From: Lachnospiraceae bacterium MC2017 | GTDB lineage: Bacteria; Bacillota; Clostridia; Lachnospirales; Lachnospiraceae | Length of the DNA stretch: 64,000 nucleotides | Direction of reading: 5' to 3' | Assembly: GCA_000701625.1 (NCBI GenBank) | Contig: JNJK01000026.1 | Coordinates: forward strand, 1 to 64,000 | Shown: in pieces, positions 52,582 to 61,933 of the stretch | How the letters are laid out: the number at the start of each line of letters is the position of its first letter | Position numbering within the stretch: position 1 is the stretch's first letter | Position numbers and translations under genes: made by a program | Notes under the pieces: model-generated | Seen by the model: only the letters and a program-made list of their open reading frames with translations | What the model was told of the DNA's origin: nothing | Databases searched by the model: none

Positions 52582-54027
52582 ATGAAAAAGAACAAGTTAA
52601 TGGGTGTAACGCTTGCAACTGTTATGGCAGCTTCAATGCTTGCTACAGGATGCGGAAGCAGCTCGGCATCGGGAACCGCAGCATCTGCTGGTACTTCTGA
52701 GGCATCCGGAGGCAGTGAAGCAGCTGGAGGAAGTGAATCGGCTGGAAGCGGTGACCGTGTTCACATCACATACGCTCAGTGGGGAAATGAGACAGAGACG
52801 GCAGCTACACAGAAGGTTGCTGATAAGTTCAATAATTCTCAGGATGAGATCGAAGTTGAAGTAATAAAGATCGATCATGATACATATGTTACAAAGCTTA
52901 ATGCCATGGCTACAGCAGGAGAACTTCCGGATACAGCTATCATGAGTGAAGCAGGCGTTCTGAAGTTTGCAGAAAATGGACTTCTTGCGGACATCAGTGA
53001 TATGTATGGCGAGGGTGATTCAAAGCCGCTTGAGAGCATCACATTTAAATATCAGGGAACACCGGTTGCATATTCAGCTGCAAACGAAGTGCTGAACCTT
53101 TGGTACAACAAGGATCTTTTAAAGGAAGTTGCTGATAAGCAGGGACTTAAGGTTGAAGATGTGACACCTCCGGCAAATGCAGACGACGCGTGGGACTGGG
53201 ATACTTTCGTAAAGACAGCACAGTCACTTACAGTTGATGTAAACGGAAAGAATGCACTTGATCCTGATTTTGATCCTGACAACATTGATATCTATGGCTG
53301 CACAGTAAACACACTTCCATGGCAGCTTGAAGTATGGGCAAAGAGTAACGGCGCAGGCTATTTCTCAGAAGACGGAACACAGTGCACGATCGATGATCCT
53401 GCTACAGTAGAAGCGCTTCAGAATATCGCAGATCTTTCAAGCAAGTATCACTGCGCACCGCCTGTAACAAGCGCAGCAAACGCTCTTGAGTCTTCTCTTG
53501 GAAGCAAAAAGGTTGTAATGGCTACAGACGGAACATGGAATGTAGGAACATACCTTGGACCGAACGCTGATTATGAATATGGAGTAGGTGTTCTTCCGTA
53601 TATGAAGGAAAAAGTTACTATCTGCACAGGCGGACCGAACGTAGTATTCTCCACCACAAAGCATCCGGAAGAAGCTATGACATGGCTCAAGTGGTACTAT
53701 CAGGAAGAAAATTCATGGGACCTCATCGAAGCAGGTACATGGATGCCTATTCTTGACAAGTGGTACAACGAAGAAGAGCTTACAAATAAGTGGATCGACA
53801 ATGACAACTTCCCTCAGCATGATGAGTATAAGAGCGCTGTTGTTGAGTATGCTAAGAACAATTCCAAGTCCACAGCTTGGTATTATGTAAACGGAACAGA
53901 TGAGTTCAACGCAACTCTCGATACTGCATTCTCAAGTGTATGGTCCGGAGATCAGACAATGGCAGAGGCTATTGCAGAGAATAAAGACGAGCTTCAGGAA
54001 ATCTTTGATGAGAGTAACGCTCAGTAA
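52582..54027 (+). CDS. ABC transporter sugar-binding lipoprotein
   Basis: 481 residues from ATG 52582 (AAGGAGGAAG upstream). Lipoprotein signal with lipobox LATGC (Cys24) and a Ser/Gly/Ala-rich linker. The rest is a class-1-type extracellular sugar-binding protein (SBP_bac_1): 'HITYAQWGNETETAATQKVADKFNN...' and 'EVEVIKIDHDTYVTKLNAMATAGELPDTAIMSEAG'. Should capture an arabinose-containing oligosaccharide for the two permeases that follow. A strong terminator-type hairpin at 54051-54089 separates it from them, a common device to make more binding protein than permease. Confidence 0.93.
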   Translation: MKKNKLMGVTLATVMAASMLATGCGSSSASGTAASAGTSEASGGSEAAGGSESAGSGDRVHITYAQWGNETETAATQKVADKFNNSQDEIEVEVIKIDHDTYVTKLNAMATAGELPDTAIMSEAGVLKFAENGLLADISDMYGEGDSKPLESITFKYQGTPVAYSAANEVLNLWYNKDLLKEVADKQGLKVEDVTPPANADDAWDWDTFVKTAQSLTVDVNGKNALDPDFDPDNIDIYGCTVNTLPWQLEVWAKSNGAGYFSEDGTQCTIDDPATVEALQNIADLSSKYHCAPPVTSAANALESSLGSKKVVMATDGTWNVGTYLGPNADYEYGVGVLPYMKEKVTICTGGPNVVFSTTKHPEEAMTWLKWYYQEENSWDLIEAGTWMPILDKWYNEEELTNKWIDNDNFPQHDEYKSAVVEYAKNNSKSTAWYYVNGTDEFNATLDTAFSSVWSGDQTMAEAIAENKDELQEIFDESNAQ

Positions 54028-54050
54028 AAATATCCTAAAATGACAAACTC

Positions 54051-54089
54051 TATCCGGCAGCAATCTGCTGAGAGCTGCCGGATATTTTT
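54051..54089 (+). terminator. Intra-operon terminator after the binding-protein gene
   Basis: TATCCGGCAGC pairs with GCTGCCGGATA across a 12-base loop, followed by TTTTT. Partial readthrough would feed the permease genes. Confidence 0.88.
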
Positions 54090-54110
54090 CTCCCTATAAA
54101 GAGGTTGATG

Positions 54111-55019
54111 ATGAACAAGATCAGTGCAAAACCGAAATCAATTCACGGTAAAAAAGAAGAACGTACAGCGTATCTATGTCTGATACCGGCATTCCTAGGT
54201 ATTTCATTTATCAGTTATTTTCCGACGATAGCAGTTTTTGTCCTGAGTTTCTTTGAGTATAATGGTCTGTCCAGCCCAAAGTTCATAGGACTGACTAATT
54301 TTCAGAGGATTTTTACAAAAGATATATATTTTGCGGAATCTATAAAGGCAACACTTCTTTACGCGTTTCTTGCAGTAGTTGGTTCTATTATTTATTCCCT
54401 TTTTATAGCACTTCTTCTGAATATGAAAATATATGGACGGACACTTTTTCGATCCATTTTCTTTATACCATACCTGCTTCCGGCAATTGGTGTATTTAAG
54501 GGATGGCAGTGGTTATATGAGCAAAATTTTGGACTTTTCAATTTTGTTTTGAGAATGTTCGGCATGAGACCGCATCAGTTCCTTGATAGTCCGCATGAAG
54601 TCATTCCGTCACTTGTGATGATAGCTGTGTGGTGCAGCGGAAATCTGATAGTAATATTCCTTGCGGGATTGCAGAATGTGCCCACAGTATACAGAGAGGC
54701 AGCGGAGGTTGACGGAGCAAATACATGGCAGAGATTCATCCATGTAACGATCCCCTGCATAAAGCCGATCATTTTCTATAATGTTCTTACTGCGCTCATA
54801 ACAAATCTCCAGGTTATAAATCCGGCGCTGGCTCTTACAGACGGCGGCCCCGGAAAGAAATCAATGTTTATGTCATACGTGATATATCTGTATGGTTTCC
54901 AAAAAAATAAGCTTGGATATGCCGCAGCATATTCCGTGATCTTTTTCATACTTGTAGGAATTTTCACAGCGATCTTGTTTAAGACACAAAGAGAAGCAAT
55001 ATTTGGAGAGGAATCCTGA
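54111..55019 (+). CDS. ABC sugar transporter permease, MalF/UgpA type
   Basis: 302 residues from the ATG at 54111 (AAGAGG six bases upstream). About six transmembrane helices. The cytoplasmic loop 'EAAEVDGANTWQRFIHVTIPCIKPI' is the EAA motif that docks the ATPase. Start 'ERTAYLCLIPAFLGISFISYFPTIAVFVLSF' is typical of the MalF side. Pairs with the next gene to form the membrane channel. No ATPase gene is present; a shared MsmK-type ATPase elsewhere is likely. Confidence 0.93.
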   Translation: MNKISAKPKSIHGKKEERTAYLCLIPAFLGISFISYFPTIAVFVLSFFEYNGLSSPKFIGLTNFQRIFTKDIYFAESIKATLLYAFLAVVGSIIYSLFIALLLNMKIYGRTLFRSIFFIPYLLPAIGVFKGWQWLYEQNFGLFNFVLRMFGMRPHQFLDSPHEVIPSLVMIAVWCSGNLIVIFLAGLQNVPTVYREAAEVDGANTWQRFIHVTIPCIKPIIFYNVLTALITNLQVINPALALTDGGPGKKSMFMSYVIYLYGFQKNKLGYAAAYSVIFFILVGIFTAILFKTQREAIFGEES

Positions 55020-55066
55020 ATAAAAGTTGTATTGTTGTTTCGAAAATATCAGGATTGGAGTAGAAT

Positions 55067-55912
55067 ATGAACAATAGAAAGAAAAAGGAAAAAATGCTGA
55101 ATCTGCTTGCTACACTAGCAGTACTGATCTTTGCACTTCTTGTATTGCTGCCGATCTGGTGGATATTCAGATCATCATTAATGAGTGTAGCGGCTGTAAA
55201 TGCGTATCCGCCGTCTTTTATACCCTATGAATGGCTGTGGTCCAATTATTCAAAGGCACTGGAAACCTTTAAGTATTGGACTTATTTCAGAAACACTTTT
55301 TCTATAATCATTCCTGCAGTGACTTTCGGTACAGTAACGGCGATCTTTTGCGGATACGCTTTTGCACGTCTTCAGTTTCGCGGAAAGAGATTGATATTTA
55401 ACGTATGTGTAAGTACGATACTTCTTCCCGGAATGGTGACACTGATCCCGCTTTATATTATGTGGACAAAGTTTCTGGGACTTGGAGACACTTATTGGCC
55501 GCTGATCCTCCCGTTTCTTACAGGTGGTGGATTCTTTAATATTTTCCTTATCAGACAGTTTTTGATGACAATACCAAAAGACCTGGATGAGGCAGCGAGC
55601 ATTGATGGCGCAGGAAGGATGAGGATATTGTGGACCATCCTTGTACCGGCTATAAAACCGGCGATAGTCGTAGTCGGAATGATGCTGTTCATTCAGATAT
55701 GGAATGATCTTTTGCAGCAGCTGATATACATCAACAGCATGGATAAATTCACATTTGCGATAGCTCTTACGAATTTTACGGGTTCGTTTGGTACAAACTG
55801 GCCGGTAGCTTTGGCTGCGACATTTATGACGATATTGCCTGGCATAATAATCTATATTTTCGGACAGCGTTCATTTGTGGAAGGAATTGTCCTCACCGGT
55901 ATGAAAAACTAG
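55067..55912 (+). CDS. ABC sugar transporter permease, MalG/UgpE type
   Basis: 281 residues, about six transmembrane helices, EAA loop 'DLDEAASIDGAGRMRILWTILVPAIKPAI'. The inner partner of the upstream permease. TTGGAGTAG precedes the ATG at 55067; gene follows 47 bp after the first permease. Confidence 0.93.
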   Translation: MNNRKKKEKMLNLLATLAVLIFALLVLLPIWWIFRSSLMSVAAVNAYPPSFIPYEWLWSNYSKALETFKYWTYFRNTFSIIIPAVTFGTVTAIFCGYAFARLQFRGKRLIFNVCVSTILLPGMVTLIPLYIMWTKFLGLGDTYWPLILPFLTGGGFFNIFLIRQFLMTIPKDLDEAASIDGAGRMRILWTILVPAIKPAIVVVGMMLFIQIWNDLLQQLIYINSMDKFTFAIALTNFTGSFGTNWPVALAATFMTILPGIIIYIFGQRSFVEGIVLTGMKN

Positions 55913-55937
55913 TGAAAAGATAAAAGGAGACCGGCAG

Positions 55938-56642
55938 ATGAAGATCCTGGATCGATTTATGAAATGGTACTGGGGAGATAATGATACGGAAAAAGAGCCG
56001 CCGCGGGAAGGGATGAAAAGGGCATTGTTTCTTTTGATCAATTTTCCGGGAAGGTTGATAGTGTTAAACTTTATCTTTATTATAAGCTGTATTCCGATAT
56101 TTACTGTTCCGGCAGCGGTATCGGGGATGCAGAGGTACCTTATCAGGATGTTCCGTGATGGCTATGGTTTTTCAGTAGGTGATTATTTTCGGGAATTTCG
56201 GCAGAGCCTTTTTCGCAGGATACCGGCATTTATCCCTTCGATCGTAATAGCTTTTTATGGATACTACCTCATGAGCCTTTCAGGAAATTTTTCGGATGGC
56301 GTGATAGAAGCTTGGGTATTTGGTACAGGCTTTGCGGTATTGGCAGTCGGTGGACTTTTGTTTACGTGGCTGGGCGTTCTTTCAGCTATGTTTGATATAC
56401 CGAATAATGCACTCCTTAAAAATGCACTGATACTTCTTATCACTGAGTGGAAAGTTAATGGAAAGCTCTTTGCTTTCTACGCAGTATATCTTTTTGTTAT
56501 GGGATCGTTTTTCCCGTATTCCATGTTTATCATTGCAGCACTCGGGTTTTCATTCCCGTCACTTGTCAGCTGCGCATTTATAAATTCATCAGTTCAGAGA
56601 AGGATTCTCACTCCTTTTGAAGAAAAGGAGGTACAGATTTGA
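55938..56642 (+). CDS. DUF624 (YesL-like) membrane protein
   Basis: 234 residues with about five transmembrane helices; the 'LFLLINFPGRLIVLNFIFIISCIPIFTVPAAVSGMQRYLIR' stretch and the 'GDYFREFRQSLFRR' loop are typical of DUF624/YesL proteins, which often lie in carbohydrate-uptake loci. Function unknown, perhaps an accessory to the importer. AAAGGAGACC precedes the ATG. The stop overlaps the TTG start of the LacI gene, showing coupling. Confidence 0.88.
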   Translation: MKILDRFMKWYWGDNDTEKEPPREGMKRALFLLINFPGRLIVLNFIFIISCIPIFTVPAAVSGMQRYLIRMFRDGYGFSVGDYFREFRQSLFRRIPAFIPSIVIAFYGYYLMSLSGNFSDGVIEAWVFGTGFAVLAVGGLLFTWLGVLSAMFDIPNNALLKNALILLITEWKVNGKLFAFYAVYLFVMGSFFPYSMFIIAALGFSFPSLVSCAFINSSVQRRILTPFEEKEVQI

Positions 56643-57682
56643 CAATGACCATAAAAGAAATAGCCAGCCTCACCGGTGTTTCGGTGGCAACAGTATCTAA
56701 TATTATTAACAATAAGGGAAGAGTTGGTGAGGATACCCGGGCGAGAGTAGAAAAAGTCATACGGGAGCATCATTACAGACCAAACTCTGTCGCAAAAAAC
56801 CTAAAAACAAAGACCAGCCGCAGTATCGGAGTAATTGCGGAAGATATGACAGTATTTGTCATGCCGGAAATAATAGACGGGATCACGGAATGCTGTGAAG
56901 AAAATGATTACCAGATCCTTCTCGTAAACTTACGTCTTTACAAAAAATATTCTGATACATATTACAAAACAAATCATCACAGAGAGCGTGTTAAAGCTGA
57001 GATCCAAAAACTTATATCCATGCAGGTGGATGGAATAATATATGTGGCTGCACACGAACGCGTAAATGATGTTATCCCCAAAAATCTTCCGATTCCTGTA
57101 GTAATGGCATACAGTTTTTCCAATAGGGGTGAAGTACCGTCGATAGTAGTAAATGATCAGGGCGGAGCGGAGAAGATCACTGAGTATCTTTTATCAAAGA
57201 AACATGAGAAAATAGGCGTGATAGCTGGAAAAAAGGAGTCGATCCATACATTGTCCAGACTGGAGGGGTATCAGAGAGCACTTCTTCGTCATCAGATTTT
57301 TTATGATCCGGATCTTGTCGTATATGGAGACTGGGACAGACAGAGCGGACACGATGCGATGGAGAATCTGATGAAAAAAAGTCCCACAGCTATATTTGCC
57401 ATGAATGACGTAATGGCAGGCGGTGTATACGACTGGTTAAAAGAACACGAGATGACACCGGGAAAGGATGTAGCGGTAGTCGGGTACGATGATCAGGTAA
57501 TGTCAGCCTATGAAAATCCGCCTCTTACAACGGTAGGACTTCCGTTAAGAGACATCGGCTACAAAGCAGGTGAAGAGATAATAGGTATGCTTTCAAGCGG
57601 AGATGACTATAGGGCAGAAAGCCAGGTGGACGTCGACTGTCGCTTATGCGAAAGAGAATCAGTATTTGAGTATAGAGGATAA
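56639..57682 (+). CDS. LacI-family transcriptional regulator
   Basis: 347 residues with TTG at 56639 (AAAGGAGG six bases before) or ATG at 56645. The N-terminal helix-turn-helix 'TIKEIASLTGVSVATVSNIINNKGRVGEDTRARVEKVI' plus hinge 'YRPNSVAKNLKTKTSRSIGVI' is LacI-type; residues ~62-340 form the periplasmic-binding-like sugar sensor. Likely controls the GH127 and ABC genes upstream, releasing them when arabinose derivatives are present. No operator could be assigned with confidence. 'DIYVAAHERVND'-like loop text is ordinary. Confidence 0.92.
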   Translation: MTMTIKEIASLTGVSVATVSNIINNKGRVGEDTRARVEKVIREHHYRPNSVAKNLKTKTSRSIGVIAEDMTVFVMPEIIDGITECCEENDYQILLVNLRLYKKYSDTYYKTNHHRERVKAEIQKLISMQVDGIIYVAAHERVNDVIPKNLPIPVVMAYSFSNRGEVPSIVVNDQGGAEKITEYLLSKKHEKIGVIAGKKESIHTLSRLEGYQRALLRHQIFYDPDLVVYGDWDRQSGHDAMENLMKKSPTAIFAMNDVMAGGVYDWLKEHEMTPGKDVAVVGYDDQVMSAYENPPLTTVGLPLRDIGYKAGEEIIGMLSSGDDYRAESQVDVDCRLCERESVFEYRG

Positions 57683-57693
57683 AACTGTAAAAC

Positions 57694-57738
57694 AAAAAAT
57701 TGCCCCTCGGAAGCAAATGCTTCCGAGGGGCAATTTTT
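57694..57738. terminator. Terminator between the LacI gene and tRNA-Ser
   Basis: AATTGCCCCTCGGAAGC pairs perfectly with GCTTCCGAGGGGCAATT around AAAT, with A/T arms suited to both strands, so it also ends the convergent tRNA. Confidence 0.92.
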
Positions 57739-57744
57739 GAAAAG

Positions 57745-57830
57745 CGGAGACGGAGGGATTCGAACCCTCGTGCCCCGGAGGGCTAACGCATTTCGAGTGC
57801 GCCCCGTTATGACCGCTTCGATACGTCTCC
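57745..57830 (-). tRNA. tRNA-Ser (anticodon CGA)
   Basis: 86 nt on the minus strand with the long variable arm of serine tRNAs. Acceptor GGAGACG/CGTCTCC, anticodon stem GCGCA/TGCGT with loop CTCGAAA. CCA not encoded. Confidence 0.93.
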
Positions 57831-57886
57831 AAAATATAAAGCAGCCGCTGATAAAGCATAACTTAAACCAACTGCCACATTTGTAT

Positions 57887-57915
57887 ATTATAAAACGTTG
57901 CACAACTGCCGTCAA
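57887..57915 (-). promoter_or_regulatory. Promoter of tRNA-Ser
   Basis: Minus strand TTGACG (57915-57910), 17-bp spacer, TATAAT (57892-57887), about 57 bp before the tRNA. Confidence 0.78.
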
Positions 57916-57953
57916 CAGCAGATTTTTACGAGGTTTTCGGGCATAAATGCTTA

Positions 57954-57982
57954 TTGTTAGAGCAGTCAAAATCAGATATAAT
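57954..57982 (+). promoter_or_regulatory. Promoter of the phosphofructokinase gene
   Basis: TTGTTA (57954-57959), 17-bp spacer, TATAAT (57977-57982); leader of about 112 bp with no T-run terminator. Divergent from the tRNA-Ser promoter 39 bp away. Confidence 0.68.
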
Positions 57983-58100
57983 GATAACAAGTATGTGAAT
58001 ACGTAATACCATTCACGCTGAACCGGAAAAAGGGGTTCCAAAGGGGATATAAAAAGCACGTTCGGGAATATAAACCCGTAAATGCAGTGAGGAGGCGGAA

Positions 58101-59174
58101 ATGAAACGTATTGGTATGCTCACAAGCGGTGGTGACTGTCAGGCACTCAATGCAGCGATGCGAGGTGTTGTAAAGTCACTTATATTTAGTGGGGAGCAGA
58201 TAGAGATCTATGGATTTCTTAACGGTTATCAGGGTCTTATCTATGGCAACTACAGGATGCTTGATGTATCGGATTTTTCGGGAATCTTGACTCGTGGAGG
58301 TACGATACTTGGCTCATCACGTACACCGTTCAAGCTCATTCACGAACCTGATGCAAATGGTCTTGATAAAGTAGAGGCAATGAAGCACAGCTACTATAAG
58401 CTTAATCTGGATTGTCTCGTTATCCTTGGAGGTAACGGTACTCATAAGACCGCAAATCTGCTTCGTGAAGAGGGACTGAATGTTGTTACATTACCAAAGA
58501 CTATCGACAATGATCTTTGGGGAACGGATATGACATTTGGTTTCCAGAGCGCTGTGGATATCGCGACAAATGCCATTGACTGCATTCATACGACAGCAGA
58601 TTCTCATGGACGTGTTTTCATAGTAGAAGTAATGGGACACAAGGTTGGATACCTGACACTCAATGCCGGTATGGCAGGCGGTGCGGATATAATCCTGATA
58701 CCGGAGATCCCATATGATATAAAAAAGATCGTTCAGGCGATTGATGAGCGTAAGAAGAGAGGCTCCAAGTTTACGATAATTGCTGTAGCAGAGGGAGCTA
58801 TCAGCAAAGAAGATGCAAAGCTTTCAAAGAAAGAATACAAGAAAAAGATGGAGAATTACCCATATCCGTCGGTTTCTTATGAAGTAGCTGCAGAAATCCT
58901 TAAAAAGACAGGTCAGGAAGTTCGGGTAACGGTACCCGGTCATACACAGAGAGGCGGAAGCCCGTGCCCGTACGACAGAGTATTTGCTTCCAGACTCGGA
59001 GCAGAAGCAGGTAAGCTGATCCTTAAGGGAGAATATGGATTCATGGTTGGTTACAGAAATCGTGAAGTAGTTAAGGTTCCGCTTGAGGATGTAGCAGGAA
59101 AGTTAAAGAAGATCCAACCGGATTCATCAATAATAAAAGAAGCCAAGATGCTTGGAATAAGCTTTGGCGATTGA
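58101..59174 (+). CDS. pfkA: 6-phosphofructokinase (PFKA superfamily)
   Basis: 357 residues. Phosphorylates fructose 6-phosphate in glycolysis. N-terminal 'GMLTSGGDCQALNAAMRG', 'GGNGTHKTA' (residues 110-118), catalytic Asp136 in 'PKTIDND', and 'PGHTQRGGSP'. At the two positions that usually separate ATP from pyrophosphate users (E. coli 104 and 124), this protein has Gly113 and Lys133, the Gly/Lys mixed type; Asp103 of ATP enzymes is Asn112. Phosphate-donor choice is therefore ambiguous. GAGGAGGCG precedes the ATG. dnaX follows 69 bp later. Confidence 0.93.
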   Translation: MKRIGMLTSGGDCQALNAAMRGVVKSLIFSGEQIEIYGFLNGYQGLIYGNYRMLDVSDFSGILTRGGTILGSSRTPFKLIHEPDANGLDKVEAMKHSYYKLNLDCLVILGGNGTHKTANLLREEGLNVVTLPKTIDNDLWGTDMTFGFQSAVDIATNAIDCIHTTADSHGRVFIVEVMGHKVGYLTLNAGMAGGADIILIPEIPYDIKKIVQAIDERKKRGSKFTIIAVAEGAISKEDAKLSKKEYKKKMENYPYPSVSYEVAAEILKKTGQEVRVTVPGHTQRGGSPCPYDRVFASRLGAEAGKLILKGEYGFMVGYRNREVVKVPLEDVAGKLKKIQPDSSIIKEAKMLGISFGD

Positions 59175-59243
59175 CCCTTATATCATTTATGCAAGAAGGA
59201 GATCAAGGATTCGCGGACCGGAATGGGCCGCGGATCCAAATTT

Positions 59244-60869
59244 ATGGCATATCAGGCATTATACAGAAAGTTTCGTCCGGACAGATTTGAAGATGTCAGA
59301 GGACAGGACGTAATTGTAACAACATTAAAAAATCAGATAAAAGCGGACCGGATAGGTCATGCATATCTATTCACAGGAACTCGTGGAACGGGTAAGACAA
59401 CCGTAGCAAAGCTTTTTGCAAAGGCAGTTAACTGCACGGACAGAAAAGAAGATGGGAGTCCTTGCGGTGAGTGTCCAAATTGTCGGGCGATCCAGACTGG
59501 TTCATCAATGAATGTAGTAGAAATCGATGCAGCCAGTAATAACGGTGTAGATAATATTCGTGAGATCCGTGATGAGGTTTCATATCCACCTACGGATGCC
59601 AGGTTCCGCGTGTACATTATCGACGAGGTTCACATGCTTTCTGCAGGAGCATTTAACGCGCTGCTGAAAACCCTGGAAGAACCGCCGTCGTATGTAATCT
59701 TTATCCTTGCAACCACAGAAATAAACAAAATACCGGCAACTATTCTTTCGCGTTGTCAGCGTTATGATTTTCATCGTATGACGATAGAAACCATGGTGAA
59801 GCGTATGCGCGAGATATGTGACCGGGAAAATATCGAAGTAGAGGATAAGGCTCTGAATTATATCGCACGGTGTGGAAATGGCTCCATGCGAGATTCGTTG
59901 AGTCTTTTGGATCAGTGCGCATCATTTCATATAGGGCAGCAGCTGACTTATGATAAAGCCCTTCAGGTTCTGGGAGCAGTAGACACATCTGTTTACAGCA
60001 GATTTCTCGAAGACATAGTCGGGAAGGATCTTAGCGGTGCTCTTAGGATACTTGACGATGTTCTTATGCAGGGACGGGATCTCAGTGCATTTATCACAGA
60101 TTTCATTTGGTATTTAAGAAATCTTTTGCTGATCTCTGCTCAGGATCAGCATATGGAAGATGTTATCGATGTCTCAAGCGAGGCTCTTGAAGTCATGAAG
60201 AAAGAGTCTGAGACGGTAAGCCCTGACGTGCTCATGCGCTTTATCCGGATACTGTCTACATTGCAGGGCGATGTTCGATTTTCAACAGAGAAACGTGTTC
60301 TCACAGAAATCGCGATCATTAAGCTCATGCAGCCAGCGATGGAATCGGATCTCGGTTCATTAAAACAGCGCATTGAGGATCTTGAGCAAAAAATCGAAAA
60401 CGGTATAGCTGTCAATCCGGGTTTTTTTGACAGCGCTGCAGGAGCAGAGGGCATAAATAAAGGCTCGGCTGCAGCTGAAAAATATGAGAAAGTTCCGCTT
60501 CCCGATGCGTTGCCTGAGGATGTTGAACAGGTAGCAAAAAACTGGAAAAAAATATATAACCAGTTAGAACAGCCGACAAGAAATATGGTCAGGAATGCAC
60601 ATCCTACGGTTGACGGTGGTCAGTTGATAATTGTTTTTGATGAAGACAAAAGGATGGATTATGCTTTTGTTTCGGGAAAAGATCCTGAAACAGGTGAAGA
60701 AAAAGAACAGGAAGCGCTTCAGGAAGCAATAAATAAAGTAATTGGAAAGAACGTTTCTTTTAAGCTGGTACTCCAGCAGGAGAAGAGACCATTTAATACG
60801 GTTTATGCAGATCTTTCGTCATTGATCCAGTTCGATGGTATTGAGATCGTTGATGAGAGTTCAGAATAA
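59244..60869 (+). CDS. dnaX: DNA polymerase III subunit gamma/tau
   Basis: 541 residues from ATG 59244, whose MAYQALYRKFRP opening is the usual start; ATG 59223 is also in frame, and an AAGAAGGAG lies too far (~20 bp) from it to decide. Clamp-loader ATPase with Walker A 'GTRGTGKTT', four-Cys zinc module ('NCTDRKEDGSPCGECPNC'), 'IDEVHMLS' (Walker B) and sensor 'TTEINKIPATILSRCQ'. A long C-terminal tail binds other replisome parts. First gene of the dnaX-ybaB-recR set. Confidence 0.96.
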   Translation: MAYQALYRKFRPDRFEDVRGQDVIVTTLKNQIKADRIGHAYLFTGTRGTGKTTVAKLFAKAVNCTDRKEDGSPCGECPNCRAIQTGSSMNVVEIDAASNNGVDNIREIRDEVSYPPTDARFRVYIIDEVHMLSAGAFNALLKTLEEPPSYVIFILATTEINKIPATILSRCQRYDFHRMTIETMVKRMREICDRENIEVEDKALNYIARCGNGSMRDSLSLLDQCASFHIGQQLTYDKALQVLGAVDTSVYSRFLEDIVGKDLSGALRILDDVLMQGRDLSAFITDFIWYLRNLLLISAQDQHMEDVIDVSSEALEVMKKESETVSPDVLMRFIRILSTLQGDVRFSTEKRVLTEIAIIKLMQPAMESDLGSLKQRIEDLEQKIENGIAVNPGFFDSAAGAEGINKGSAAAEKYEKVPLPDALPEDVEQVAKNWKKIYNQLEQPTRNMVRNAHPTVDGGQLIIVFDEDKRMDYAFVSGKDPETGEEKEQEALQEAINKVIGKNVSFKLVLQQEKRPFNTVYADLSSLIQFDGIEIVDESSE

Positions 60870-60911
60870 ATAAATTACAGATCTTCTAAGAAGTTCAGGA
60901 GGAAATGCAAC

Positions 60912-61253
60912 ATGGCAAAGAGAGGCGGTTTCCCGGGCGGAATGGTACCCGGTGGAATGAATAATCTGATGAAGCAGGCACAGAGAATGCAGCGTCAGAT
61001 GGAAGAAAGTGCAAAAGAACTTGAAACAAAAGAGTTCAAGGCTACTGTTGGAGGCGGTGTAGTAACTGCAACAGTAAGCGGAAAAAAGGATCTTAAGGAA
61101 GTAAAGATCGATCCGGAAGCAGTAGATCCGGATGATGTTGAGACTTTACAGGATATGATCGTTGCAGCAGTAAATGAAGCAATGAAACAGGCCGATGAAG
61201 CATCACAGGCAGCTATGGGCAGATTTACCGGCGGTCTTGGCGGACTTATGTAA
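60912..61253 (+). CDS. YbaB/EbfC family nucleoid-associated protein
   Basis: 113 residues with a Gly/Met/Gln-rich N-terminus ('PGGMVPGGMNNLMKQAQRMQRQMEE') and the conserved 'KEFKATVGGGVVTATVSGKKDLKEVKIDPEAVDPDDVETLQDMIVAAVNEA'. Small DNA-binding dimer, typically between dnaX and recR as here. AGGAGGAAAT precedes the ATG. Confidence 0.96.
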   Translation: MAKRGGFPGGMVPGGMNNLMKQAQRMQRQMEESAKELETKEFKATVGGGVVTATVSGKKDLKEVKIDPEAVDPDDVETLQDMIVAAVNEAMKQADEASQAAMGRFTGGLGGLM

Positions 61254-61264
61254 CAGGAGCTGAA

Positions 61265-61861
61265 ATGGAATTATATTCCGGAAAGATCAACAAACTGATC
61301 GAGGAGCTTACTTCTCTTCCGGGAATCGGTGCAAAGTCTGCGGGACGTCTTGCATTTTATCTGGTTAATCAGCCGGAAGAGAGGGTAAAGCAGCTTACAG
61401 ACGCGATTCTCGATGCAAAGAAAAATATACATTACTGTAAGGAATGCTGGACCCTGACGGATGAAGAGATCTGTCCGATATGCAAAAATCCCAAGCGGGA
61501 TCATACAACCATCATGGTTGTTGAGAATACGAGGGATCAGGCGGCATATGAAAAGACAGGAAAATATGAAGGCGTTTATCATGTGCTCCATGGCGCCATA
61601 TCTCCGATGCTGGGAATAGGACCCGGCGATATCCGACTAAAAGAATTGATGAAAAGGCTGGAGGGCGATATTAATGAAGTGATCGTTGCAACAAATTCCA
61701 GTCTTGAAGGCGAGACCACAGCCATGTATATAAGTAAGCTTATAAAGCCTACAGGGATAAAGGTCAGTCGTATAGCCAGCGGAGTGCCGGTTGGCGGCGA
61801 TCTTGAAAATATTGATGAAGTAACATTACTCAGAGCGTTAGAGGGGCGTACAGCGTTATAA
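61265..61861 (+). CDS. recR: Recombination protein RecR
   Basis: 198 residues. Helix-hairpin-helix 'LTSLPGIGAKSAGRLAFYL', zinc finger 'CKECWTLTDEEICPIC', Toprim domain ('VVENTRDQAAYEKTG'). Helps load RecA at gaps. AACAGGAGC precedes the ATG, 11 bp after ybaB. Confidence 0.97.
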   Translation: MELYSGKINKLIEELTSLPGIGAKSAGRLAFYLVNQPEERVKQLTDAILDAKKNIHYCKECWTLTDEEICPICKNPKRDHTTIMVVENTRDQAAYEKTGKYEGVYHVLHGAISPMLGIGPGDIRLKELMKRLEGDINEVIVATNSSLEGETTAMYISKLIKPTGIKVSRIASGVPVGGDLENIDEVTLLRALEGRTAL

Positions 61862-61933
61862 GCTGTAAAGAAAAGGGGCATCAATTAGGGAGTTGTTAGA
61901 TATAAACTGGTGTTTATGGAGGATACAGACAAA

